The position numbers and the translations under genes were made by a program. Shown piece after piece: positions 1-6,582 of a stretch of 10,909 nt of DNA; position 1 is the stretch's first letter, and every line of letters starts with the position of its first letter. The notes beneath the pieces are model-generated. The model saw only the letters and a program-made list of their open reading frames with translations, searched no databases and had not been told where the DNA came from. This DNA is from DASUFP01 sp036274495 (GTDB taxonomy: Bacteria > Bacteroidota > Bacteroidia > AKYH767-A > OLB10): positions 1 through 10,909 of the forward strand of contig DASUFP010000007.1 in the NCBI GenBank assembly GCA_036274495.1, in the 5' to 3' direction.

Positions 1-425
1 GACGTAAAATTGCACCGGTAATATGTTATGAATCAATTTATGGAGATTATATTTCTGAACAAATCCGAAAAGGTGCTTCGTTGATTTTTATTATTACAAA
101 CGATGGATGGTGGAGGGATACTCCCGGTCACAGGCAGCACCTCAAATATGCTACGCTTCGCGCAATAGAAAACCGCAGGAGTATTGCCCGTTCAGCTAAT
201 ACCGGCATTTCATGTTTTATCAATCAGCGTGGTGATATTTTGCAAGCCACTTCCTGGTGGGAGCCCGATGCCATAAAGGCTACCATACAGGCAAATGATA
301 CATTAACTTTTTATTCGCGTTTCGGCGACTATCCCGGCATTTTGGCAACCATAGGTTCGGTATTGCTGCTTTTGTTATCCTATGCTTCAAAACGGATGAG
401 GTCAAATACGGACATTAAACCGTAA
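1..425 (+). CDS. lnt: Apolipoprotein N-acyltransferase, C-terminal part (5' truncated by window edge)
   Basis: Lnt is a cytoplasmic-membrane enzyme that adds the third acyl chain to the N-terminal cysteine of lipoproteins, with its nitrilase-fold domain on the periplasmic side. The reading frame is open from the window edge (codons from position 3), so about 140 residues are visible and the N-terminal membrane segments and the first catalytic residues lie outside. The motif ICYES at bases 21-35 carries the cysteine nucleophile of the nitrilase triad. The following ITNDGWW, HLKYATLRAIENRRSIARS and NTGISCFI stretches are the usual Lnt signature. A final hydrophobic segment (YPGILATIGSVLLLLLSYA) matches the C-terminal membrane helix of the family, and the protein ends in a short basic tail. 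A TTG at 81 is internal and is not a start. lpdA follows on the same strand. Family assignment is very secure. Confidence 0.95.
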   Translation, partial: RKIAPVICYESIYGDYISEQIRKGASLIFIITNDGWWRDTPGHRQHLKYATLRAIENRRSIARSANTGISCFINQRGDILQATSWWEPDAIKATIQANDTLTFYSRFGDYPGILATIGSVLLLLLSYASKRMRSNTDIKP

Positions 426-430
426 ATTTG
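423..430 (+). promoter_or_regulatory. Possible Bacteroidota -7 promoter box upstream of lpdA
   Basis: TAAATTTG matches the Bacteroidota -7 consensus TAnnTTTG exactly and overlaps the lnt stop codon. Transcription from it would begin roughly 20-25 nt before the lpdA ATG at 461. No TTTG-like -33 element is visible at the expected 19-21 nt spacing upstream, so this is a weak call. Confidence 0.25.
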
Positions 431-460
431 TTCCGGTTTAACCGAAATGACTTTTTATTT

Positions 461-1867
461 ATGAAATCTTTTGATGTAATTATAATAGGCTCTGGTCCAG
501 GTGGTTATGTGTCGGCCATCCGATGTGCCCAGTTGGGTATGAAAGTGGCGATAGTTGAAAAGTACGATGTATTAGGGGGTACTTGTCTGAATGTAGGATG
601 CATTCCTTCGAAGGCCCTGCTTGATTCGACCGAACATTATCATAATGCTGAACAGAATTTTGCTGCTCATGGAATTTTGGTAAAGGGGTTGACGCCGGAT
701 CTAAAGCAGATGATTACAAGAAAGGATGCAGTTGTAAAGCTCACCGTAGACGGCGTTCGTTTTTTAATGAAGAAAAATAAAATCGAAGTCTTTACCGGCA
801 CAGGTTCATTTGAAACGAAAGAGACGGTAAAGATTTCCTCCTCCGGTAAAGAGGATGAGATCATTCAGGGAAAGAACATCATTATTGCTACCGGATCAAA
901 ACCATCGGAACTGAAGGGTGTGAAGGTTGATAAAAAACGCATTATTACTTCTACCGAAGCGTTGAACTTGCCGGAGATACCAAAATCTCTTGCTATTATC
1001 GGAGGAGGTGTAATAGGATTGGAGTTAGGATCTGTTTATGCTCGCCTGGGTTCGAAAGTTACAGTTATAGAATATACAGAAGGCATCATACCGATGATGG
1101 ATAAATCGTTGGGTAAAGAGCTTGAGAAGTCATTAAAAAAACTGGGATTTGAATTTTATTTTAAACATGCTGTCAGTGCTGCTGAGGTGAAAGGAAAATC
1201 CGTTACCATTTCTGCAAAGGATTTGAATTCCGATTCGGATGTAACGTTTACTGCCGATTACTGTCTGGTGTGTACCGGACGATCACCTTATACGCAGGGG
1301 CTCGCACTCGAAAATGCGGGGCTAAAGGCCGATAACCGTGGACGTATTGAAGTTGATGATCATTTGCAAACGGCCGTAAAAGGTATTTACGCCATTGGCG
1401 ATGTCATCAGAGGAGCCATGCTGGCTCATAAAGCGGAGGAAGAGGGAGTATATGTAGCTGAGATAATTGCCGGGCAGCAGCCGCACATCAATTACCTGCT
1501 GATTCCCGGAGTAGTGTACACCTGGCCCGAAGTAGCTTCAGTGGGTTATACCGAAGAGGAGTTAAAGGCGAACAATGTGAAATACAAAACAGGATCCTTT
1601 CCGTTTAAGGCAAGCGGTCGTGCGCGTGCAAGCATGGATACAGAAGGTTTTATTAAAGTGCTTGCCGATGCAACTACCGATGAGCTTTTAGGTGTTCACA
1701 TGATAGGGCCGCGGACTGCTGATATGATTGCCGAGGCAGTTGTTGCCATGGAATTCAGGGCTTCGGCTGAAGATATAGCACGCATAAGCCATGCGCATCC
1801 AACGTACACCGAGTCTTTCAGAGAAGCCTGTCTGGCAGCCACCGGCAACCGGGCCATTCATATATAA
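461..1867 (+). CDS. lpdA: Dihydrolipoyl dehydrogenase (E3)
   Basis: This FAD enzyme reoxidises the lipoyl groups of 2-oxoacid dehydrogenase complexes and the glycine cleavage system in the cytoplasm, making NADH. With the ATG at 461 the protein has 468 residues, the usual length, and begins MKSFDVIIIGSGPGG, with the FAD dinucleotide-binding GxGxxG at residues 10-15. The redox-active disulfide is in GGTCLNVGCIPSK (Cys42, Cys47). ATGSKP follows at 143-148, the NAD-binding GGGVIGLELG at 181-190, the second FAD contact in AIGDV (311-315), and the C-terminal dimerisation domain with His446 and Glu451 in HAHPTYTE. An in-frame TTG at 428 would add 11 residues that the family lacks, so the ATG is preferred. 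It lies 35 nt after lnt, and no partner E1/E2 genes are visible. Confidence 0.96.
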   Translation: MKSFDVIIIGSGPGGYVSAIRCAQLGMKVAIVEKYDVLGGTCLNVGCIPSKALLDSTEHYHNAEQNFAAHGILVKGLTPDLKQMITRKDAVVKLTVDGVRFLMKKNKIEVFTGTGSFETKETVKISSSGKEDEIIQGKNIIIATGSKPSELKGVKVDKKRIITSTEALNLPEIPKSLAIIGGGVIGLELGSVYARLGSKVTVIEYTEGIIPMMDKSLGKELEKSLKKLGFEFYFKHAVSAAEVKGKSVTISAKDLNSDSDVTFTADYCLVCTGRSPYTQGLALENAGLKADNRGRIEVDDHLQTAVKGIYAIGDVIRGAMLAHKAEEEGVYVAEIIAGQQPHINYLLIPGVVYTWPEVASVGYTEEELKANNVKYKTGSFPFKASGRARASMDTEGFIKVLADATTDELLGVHMIGPRTADMIAEAVVAMEFRASAEDIARISHAHPTYTESFREACLAATGNRAIHI

Positions 1868-1921
1868 CTTATATAAACGGCATCTTAATTTACCGGAAAC
1901 GCTCATCCTCTTCTTTTAAAA

Positions 1922-1929
1922 TAGTTTTG
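1922..1929 (+). promoter_or_regulatory. Possible Bacteroidota -7 box just ahead of the lipoprotein gene
   Basis: TAGTTTTG fits TAnnTTTG and lies only 3 nt before the ATG at 1933. If it is used, the transcript would be leaderless or nearly so. No good -33 element is visible about 20 nt upstream. It could be a chance match in AT-rich DNA. Confidence 0.28.
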
Positions 1930-1932
1930 TAT

Positions 1933-2694
1933 ATGATTAAATTCAGGATCAATGCCGCGATGCTGCTGCTGTCAGCAGTATGCTTTATTTCATCCTGCAC
2001 TCCTTACTATTATGCACCTGTAACGCAGAATATGCCGCTGCACCGGGAGAAAAACGAATTTAACGCTACGGTATCTACCGGTGATATGTTTGCATTTAGC
2101 GCCTCCTATTCGCCCGGAAATCATGTTGCGCTTTTGGGTAGTTTTGGTTCCCTGAAAGCGGCGGGTGAAAGCGATGTTTCGTTTGCCAGCTATTCATACA
2201 CTTCAAGTATTCGGAATTATGAGTTCGGTGGCGGTTATTTCAAAGCCCTGGGCGAAAACGGGTCGTTTGAAATTTATGGTCTGGGTGGTGGTGGCAAGGT
2301 GAAAATTGATGATGAGTATTTTTATTATGACGAACGAATTGGTTATTATAAGTTTGCTTTGCAACCCTCCATTGGCGTTAAAAACGAATGGCTTGAAGTC
2401 GGGTTTTGTCCCAAATTCACGTACCTCTATTTCACCAATTATCATTCTGATTATTTTTCACAGTTTAATGCCGAACAAACAATTTTAGAGCAGTTAAATA
2501 ACGATGGGGGCCGGTTTGTTTTTGAACCTGCCGTTATGGCACGGATCGGATTTGAACACGTAAAGTTATTCGGGTTGGTTTGTATTCCCTATTCTATGGA
2601 AAACGACTACTTTCAGGAACACATCTACCCTTGGAACATAGCAATAGGTATTACAGCTTCGTTTTCCACAAAGAAAAAGACATCGAATCAATAA
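1933..2694 (+). CDS. Predicted lipoprotein / small outer-membrane protein, function unknown
   Basis: I do not recognise a characterised family. From the ATG at 1933 the product has 253 residues. It starts with a lipoprotein signal peptide (basic N-terminus, hydrophobic MLLLSAVCF core) and an ISSC lipobox that would make Cys22 the lipidated residue. The mature part begins TPYYYAPVTQNMPL and continues with alternating polar/hydrophobic, Gly-, Tyr- and Phe-rich strands (for example FGGGYFKALG and FEIYGLGGGGKV). That pattern suggests a small beta-barrel or beta-rich envelope protein, as in several uncharacterised Bacteroidota outer-membrane lipoproteins. A TTG at 1927 would add only two residues. 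The gene stands alone on the + strand and converges with a glycosyltransferase gene 41 nt away, so its context says little about its role. The lipoprotein call is good; the barrel is inference. Confidence 0.8.
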   Translation: MIKFRINAAMLLLSAVCFISSCTPYYYAPVTQNMPLHREKNEFNATVSTGDMFAFSASYSPGNHVALLGSFGSLKAAGESDVSFASYSYTSSIRNYEFGGGYFKALGENGSFEIYGLGGGGKVKIDDEYFYYDERIGYYKFALQPSIGVKNEWLEVGFCPKFTYLYFTNYHSDYFSQFNAEQTILEQLNNDGGRFVFEPAVMARIGFEHVKLFGLVCIPYSMENDYFQEHIYPWNIAIGITASFSTKKKTSNQ

Positions 2695-2735
2695 CCTGCC
2701 TGATAGTTAAGGCTAAGAGGAGAAATGGGTAACGG

Positions 2736-3458
2736 TTAATTGAAAAGTCCGTAACGAAGGATACAATAAATAGCTCGGAAGCCGTCTTTCCAGCTTATCT
2801 TTTTACCCTCTTCAAAAGTCCGGCCGTAATAGGAGATGCCTACCTCATAAATACGGATTTTGGGGATGCGGGAGAGTTTAATAGTTACCTCCGGTTCAAA
2901 GCCAAATCTTTTTTCTTTTAGTTGAATCGACTGAATAATATCCCTTCTGAACAGTTTATAACAGGTTTCCATATCTGTTAAGTTCAGGTTGGAAAACATA
3001 TTGCACAAAAAGGTCAGGAATTTGTTCCCGATGGAGTGCCAGAAGAAGAGGATTCTGTGTGCATTACCTCCCATAAACCTGGAGCCGTAGACTACATCGG
3101 CAAATCCGTCGAGTACCGGTTGTAAAAGAATATTGTACTCGTTAGGATCGTATTCAAGGTCGGCGTCCTGAATAATTATATAATCGCCTGTAGCTTGTTT
3201 TATGCCGGTATGCAGCGCCGCTCCTTTTCCCTGATTTACAGAATGACGGCATAGCTTGTAATCAAATCCTTTTACTTCCTGAAAGTACTTTTCAATTGCT
3301 TCGCTTGTACCGTCTTTGGAGCAATCATCAACTATGATCAGTTCTTTTGTAATGCCGTTTAATAAAGTTACATCCTTTACCTTGTTCAATATATGGTGAA
3401 TAGTTGCCGCTTCATTGTAGCAGGGGATAACTATAGATAATTTTACGATGTTATTCAT
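2736..3458 (-). CDS. Family 2 glycosyltransferase, dolichyl-phosphate mannose synthase-like (soluble, DPM1-type)
   Basis: This 240-residue protein has a complete GT-A domain. It opens LSIVIPCYNEAATI (residues 7-20), followed by the nucleotide-binding IIVDDCSKDGT (41-51), NQGKGAAL (75-82), and DADLEYDP (98-105), whose DxD-type acidic residues bind the metal and sugar nucleotide. VVYGSRF (122-128), DMETCYKLFRR (162-172) and FGFEPEVTIKL (185-195) are typical of enzymes that transfer a sugar from a nucleotide donor to polyprenyl phosphate. It ends without the two membrane helices of the GtrB/ArnC group, so it resembles eukaryotic DPM1 and the short bacterial forms. The sugar cannot be read from sequence. 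The ATG at 3458 is preceded by AT-rich DNA with no clear ribosome-binding site, and a plausible promoter lies about 40 nt upstream. It is divergent from the GH5-like gene and may supply a lipid-linked sugar to the membrane transferases nearby. Confidence 0.9.
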   Translation of the reverse strand: MNNIVKLSIVIPCYNEAATIHHILNKVKDVTLLNGITKELIIVDDCSKDGTSEAIEKYFQEVKGFDYKLCRHSVNQGKGAALHTGIKQATGDYIIIQDADLEYDPNEYNILLQPVLDGFADVVYGSRFMGGNAHRILFFWHSIGNKFLTFLCNMFSNLNLTDMETCYKLFRRDIIQSIQLKEKRFGFEPEVTIKLSRIPKIRIYEVGISYYGRTFEEGKKISWKDGFRAIYCILRYGLFN

Positions 3459-3607
3459 TGAAAATCAATTAATTACAATAATTGAGACTTAAAAGCAAAT
3501 ATAGATTAATTTCCTGATTAGTCGAAGAAGGGTCATTCCGCATCAATAGAAATGTTTCGGTTGTATCCTTATCTTTATCACCTTAAAAAGATCATTTTGA
3601 TATACAA
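3459..3607. other. Divergent intergenic region between the DPM1-like and GH5-like genes
   Basis: This 149-bp stretch separates divergent starts at 3458 (-) and 3608 (+). It holds the minus-strand promoter candidate at 3496-3503. For the + strand, TATCTTTA at 3570-3577 is one base off TAnnTTTG but lacks a matching -33 element. No operator palindrome or riboswitch-like structure was found. Confidence 0.5.
3496..3503 (-). promoter_or_regulatory. Likely Bacteroidota promoter (-7 box) for the DPM1-like gene
   Basis: On the minus strand this reads TATATTTG, an exact TAnnTTTG match. A TTCG at 3523-3526 (minus-strand reading) lies 19 nt upstream, one base from the TTTG -33 element and at a permitted spacing. 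The ATG is at 3458, giving a leader of about 30 nt. This is the best promoter candidate in the window. Confidence 0.42.
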
Positions 3608-5098
3608 ATGAAGAAGAACAAGTGGTTAATTTTAGTGATTCTTATTGTGTTTCTTGTCCTGATTAAGTGGATTCTGAATAATGATAAAAAAGTGATTCCT
3701 AATCCCAACTTTGTTTCCCTTGAAAATGGAACATTTTATTTGGATCATGAAAAATTCTATCCAGTTGCCTTAAACTATATGGTTTCATTGCAGGCCAATG
3801 ATTCAACAATGTGGCCTTCCTCATTTAGAGCATATGGTATCAACTCAAATTTTAATTACACAACAAAAGATTCCAGCCTGATGCAGTTACAGGCAGAAAT
3901 GCAGATGATAAAAGATTTGGGATTTAATACAGTCAGACTGGTAGGTATTGGTGAGCAAAATATAGAAAACAAGAGAAACGGACTACTATCAGTAAATGCC
4001 CAAATTGGGAACGAAAGAGATACAACATTTTATCTTGCAAGTGAAAAGAATTATAATTTGTATTTCAATGCCTTGGATGAATTGTTCGATGCTGCAGGGA
4101 AGGCAGGTCTTAAAGTAATATTTTTAACCAGGGTATTCAATGAAGTCAAATCAACCGAAAAACATCTTACCAGAATTCTCGATCGATTTCAAAACGATTC
4201 TGTTATTATGGCATGGGATTTATTCAATGAGCCGCTTTACTTTGATTCGTTAGAAAGGGATAAAAAACAAGTTTATGAGATTTCCGCCAACTGGACCAGG
4301 CTCGTCAAAAAACATGCCCCACACCAGCTCAGCACCATTGGATTAACCGGTATTCGCGAAGTTTTTGAGTGGGACCCAAACATATTAAGTTTCGATTTTC
4401 TATCTATTCACCCATATGAATATGAACCTGATCAGGTAAGAAATGAAATGTATTGGTATGCCCATTACATAAAATTACCATGGATTATTGGTGAAACATC
4501 CCTTCCTGCAGATGGAGATTCAGTTCCCTATTCGGATCAGGCTGCTTTTGCAAAGAAGACACTAGATAGAACATATAATTGCAATGGGATAGGTTACTCT
4601 TGGTGGCAGTATAAAGATGTGGAATGGTTTAATTTCCATTCAAATTTTATGGGGGTAATGAGCCATCTTGGTGATACCGTAAATTCCTTAGGGCAACACA
4701 TTTTCGGCAATGTAAAGCCTGTAGCTGAGGTATTTCAAAAGTATCATCCATTTCCTCTCAAAAAAAATTGTGATTGTTTGCCCAACTATTACAATTACTC
4801 CGAAAATCATGATTTCCGATTAACAGGAAAACTAACCGATAATAAGGGAAAGCCAATTGAAGGAGGAGTCATATTGGCATGGAACAAGGAGTGGTCACAT
4901 TCCTACCATACAGTTACTAAAAAGGATGGATCATTTGAGTTGTTGGGTAATTACCCATTTTATCATTGGATTGCATCAGCAACTTTGTTTTCTGTGGTCA
5001 GAGGAGATTGTGATCCTTATAATGCATTTAACCGGGACGGAATCCCAACCTTTGATTTGGGAGAACTCAAGATTAAGAAATTGGATTATATGAATTAG
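3608..5098 (+). CDS. Membrane-anchored GH5-like glycoside hydrolase with C-terminal carboxypeptidase-regulatory-like module
   Basis: The 496-residue product starts with one hydrophobic anchor (about residues 6-24) after a basic MKKNK, so the rest should lie in the periplasm or at the surface. Residues ~40-380 look like a GH5/cellulase-type TIM barrel: VRLVG with Arg110, acid/base motif FNEP (Asn207, Glu208), IHPY (His268, Tyr270), nucleophile candidate Glu296 in WIIGETSLP, and GYSWWQYKD (Trp332/Trp333). All positions expected of clan GH-A are present, so it is probably active. Residues ~403-490 (LTGKLTDNKGKPIEGGVILAW, then KKDGSFELLG) resemble the CarboxypepD-regulatory beta-sandwich. Substrate cannot be assigned; mannan, glucan or an endogenous envelope glycan are possible. 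It converges with the GT39-like gene with only 9 nt between stops. The DNA is markedly AT-rich compared with lpdA. Subfamily and substrate are uncertain. Confidence 0.83.
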   Translation: MKKNKWLILVILIVFLVLIKWILNNDKKVIPNPNFVSLENGTFYLDHEKFYPVALNYMVSLQANDSTMWPSSFRAYGINSNFNYTTKDSSLMQLQAEMQMIKDLGFNTVRLVGIGEQNIENKRNGLLSVNAQIGNERDTTFYLASEKNYNLYFNALDELFDAAGKAGLKVIFLTRVFNEVKSTEKHLTRILDRFQNDSVIMAWDLFNEPLYFDSLERDKKQVYEISANWTRLVKKHAPHQLSTIGLTGIREVFEWDPNILSFDFLSIHPYEYEPDQVRNEMYWYAHYIKLPWIIGETSLPADGDSVPYSDQAAFAKKTLDRTYNCNGIGYSWWQYKDVEWFNFHSNFMGVMSHLGDTVNSLGQHIFGNVKPVAEVFQKYHPFPLKKNCDCLPNYYNYSENHDFRLTGKLTDNKGKPIEGGVILAWNKEWSHSYHTVTKKDGSFELLGNYPFYHWIASATLFSVVRGDCDPYNAFNRDGIPTFDLGELKIKKLDYMN

Positions 5099-5107
5099 TA
5101 TAATTGT

Positions 5108-6571
5108 TCATTTGATGATAAACATACCAACATTTTCATAAACATTTGATTCAATTGATGTGTAATTATTCCGCACATAGTTTTTAACTTCATCTTCAAC
5201 AACCAAAACTGAATCTCCTGAATTAAGCTTGGTGTAATCTTTATATTTAAAAATGATTTGATTTTTATTAATCAACTCCGTATAAAAGTAGAGATGTGCT
5301 TTGTGGTCTTTGTAGCAAATTGTTGTTGCGGCAGGAGTAATTTTCCCTCGTGATATTCCTTTTAAATAATAGCTCAAATCATAATATGATTTTTCCCAAT
5401 AATTTTCTGTTGTATTTAAGTTTCTATTGAACAAAATTTGATAGGGGGTTACAAACAGCAGTAGCAGGAAAAAACCGGATATATACCTATTTTGATATTT
5501 GGGAAAGTTACCGGTTGCGGTAATAATCCTTTGAAATATGGTATATATAAGTATTGAGCAGCCTAAGGCTAAAAAAGGCAGGGCAGGCGCATCGTACCAG
5601 GCCAGTTTGGTTTTACTCATGGAAATAATCACCAAATAGGTCAACGAAACAAATAACAGGTATCTGGAAAGTCTTTTAATTTTATCATCACCATATAAGA
5701 GTCCTGTAATGATGCCTATTGGAAAAGCAATCCACCATGTTCTCATTCTGGATTCAATTAAATTGAAAAAATAATATGTAAATGGGTGATTTTGATCTGA
5801 TTGGACAGACAAAAACCGACCTCCCAGTTCATTTTCAGATACATAATTGATGAACCCCGGATCTTTTATGTTTCTGATAATATAGTATGAGAGAATTAAT
5901 GTCGTACAAATAAAAGCTCCTACATAGGTTGAGGGTTTTGAAAGTAGAGAAGTTAATTTTCTCTCATGAATCAGGTAGATCAATATGCCCGGAAATAGGA
6001 GAAGACTCTGTATGCTTTTTGTATAAACGGATAATAATAGAAATAATAATGTGAAAACGAAATATCGGTTTCGATTTGTTTCGACATAAAGAAAAAATTC
6101 AAGACAAGTGAGTGTACTAAATAGTGTAAGTAATGCATCATAATCTCCTGTTCTCCCAATATGATAATTAATATAACATTCGGTGGTTGCCAGTACCATT
6201 GATGCTATCATACCAGGTTTGTAGGAGCCAAGATATTTTCTGGAAAACCAAATGAGAGTAATAAATGTAAATACAACAGCTATTGCGGACGGCATTCGGA
6301 TGGAAAGTTCTCTTACGCCAAAAAGTTTTATCATGCCAACTTGCAGCCAAATCATCAATGGGGGCTTAGTATTCCAATGATCCGGTTGTCCTTCGTAATA
6401 AGTTACAATATAATCGCCGTTGCGATTCATTTCTAAGGCATTTATCGATAATCTGCCTTCATCCCAAATGCGTATCGGAAGTTTTTCCATATGCGAAAAA
6501 ACCGGAAAGGATAATAGCGCAATGAAAAGGAATAAGATGGTATTTCTAAAAAGGGGGGAACTGAATTGCAT
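5108..6571 (-). CDS. ArnT/PMT-like (GT39-type) integral membrane glycosyltransferase
   Basis: The 487-residue polytopic protein has about ten hydrophobic segments between residues 10 and 385 and a soluble C-terminal tail of about 100 residues. The first extracytoplasmic loop carries IRIWDEGRLS (34-42; Asp37, Glu38), the acidic motif of GT-C enzymes such as ArnT and the PMT O-mannosyltransferases, followed by HWNTKPPLMIWLQ (65-77). GRTGDYDALLTLF (139-151) and SKTKLAWYDAPALPFLAL (319-336) are further conserved ArnT-like positions. Family members move a sugar from a polyprenyl-phosphate donor to lipid A, protein or glycan on the outer face of the cytoplasmic membrane; the acceptor here is unknown. 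It starts 11 nt after the stop of the upstream GT-C-like gene, so the two are probably co-transcribed, with GT2 genes nearby able to supply the lipid-linked donor. Confidence 0.87.
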   Translation of the reverse strand: MQFSSPLFRNTILFLFIALLSFPVFSHMEKLPIRIWDEGRLSINALEMNRNGDYIVTYYEGQPDHWNTKPPLMIWLQVGMIKLFGVRELSIRMPSAIAVVFTFITLIWFSRKYLGSYKPGMIASMVLATTECYINYHIGRTGDYDALLTLFSTLTCLEFFLYVETNRNRYFVFTLLFLLLSVYTKSIQSLLLFPGILIYLIHERKLTSLLSKPSTYVGAFICTTLILSYYIIRNIKDPGFINYVSENELGGRFLSVQSDQNHPFTYYFFNLIESRMRTWWIAFPIGIITGLLYGDDKIKRLSRYLLFVSLTYLVIISMSKTKLAWYDAPALPFLALGCSILIYTIFQRIITATGNFPKYQNRYISGFFLLLLFVTPYQILFNRNLNTTENYWEKSYYDLSYYLKGISRGKITPAATTICYKDHKAHLYFYTELINKNQIIFKYKDYTKLNSGDSVLVVEDEVKNYVRNNYTSIESNVYENVGMFIIK

Positions 6572-6582
6572 GCTGACAAGAA

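Noticed and set aside
81..425. Independent 114-residue protein starting at TTG 81
   Set aside because: The frame continues upstream through the Lnt catalytic CYES motif to the window edge, so this is the tail of lnt.
2698..2720. GCCT/AGGC short inverted repeat between the lipoprotein and DPM1-like genes
   Set aside because: A four-base stem with an eight-base loop is within chance expectation and lacks a T-run.
5090..5111. Inverted repeat ATGAA/TTCAT between the convergent GH5-like and GT39-like stops, considered as a bidirectional terminator
   Set aside because: Only a 5-bp AT-rich stem with a 12-nt loop and no U-tract; too weak to call.
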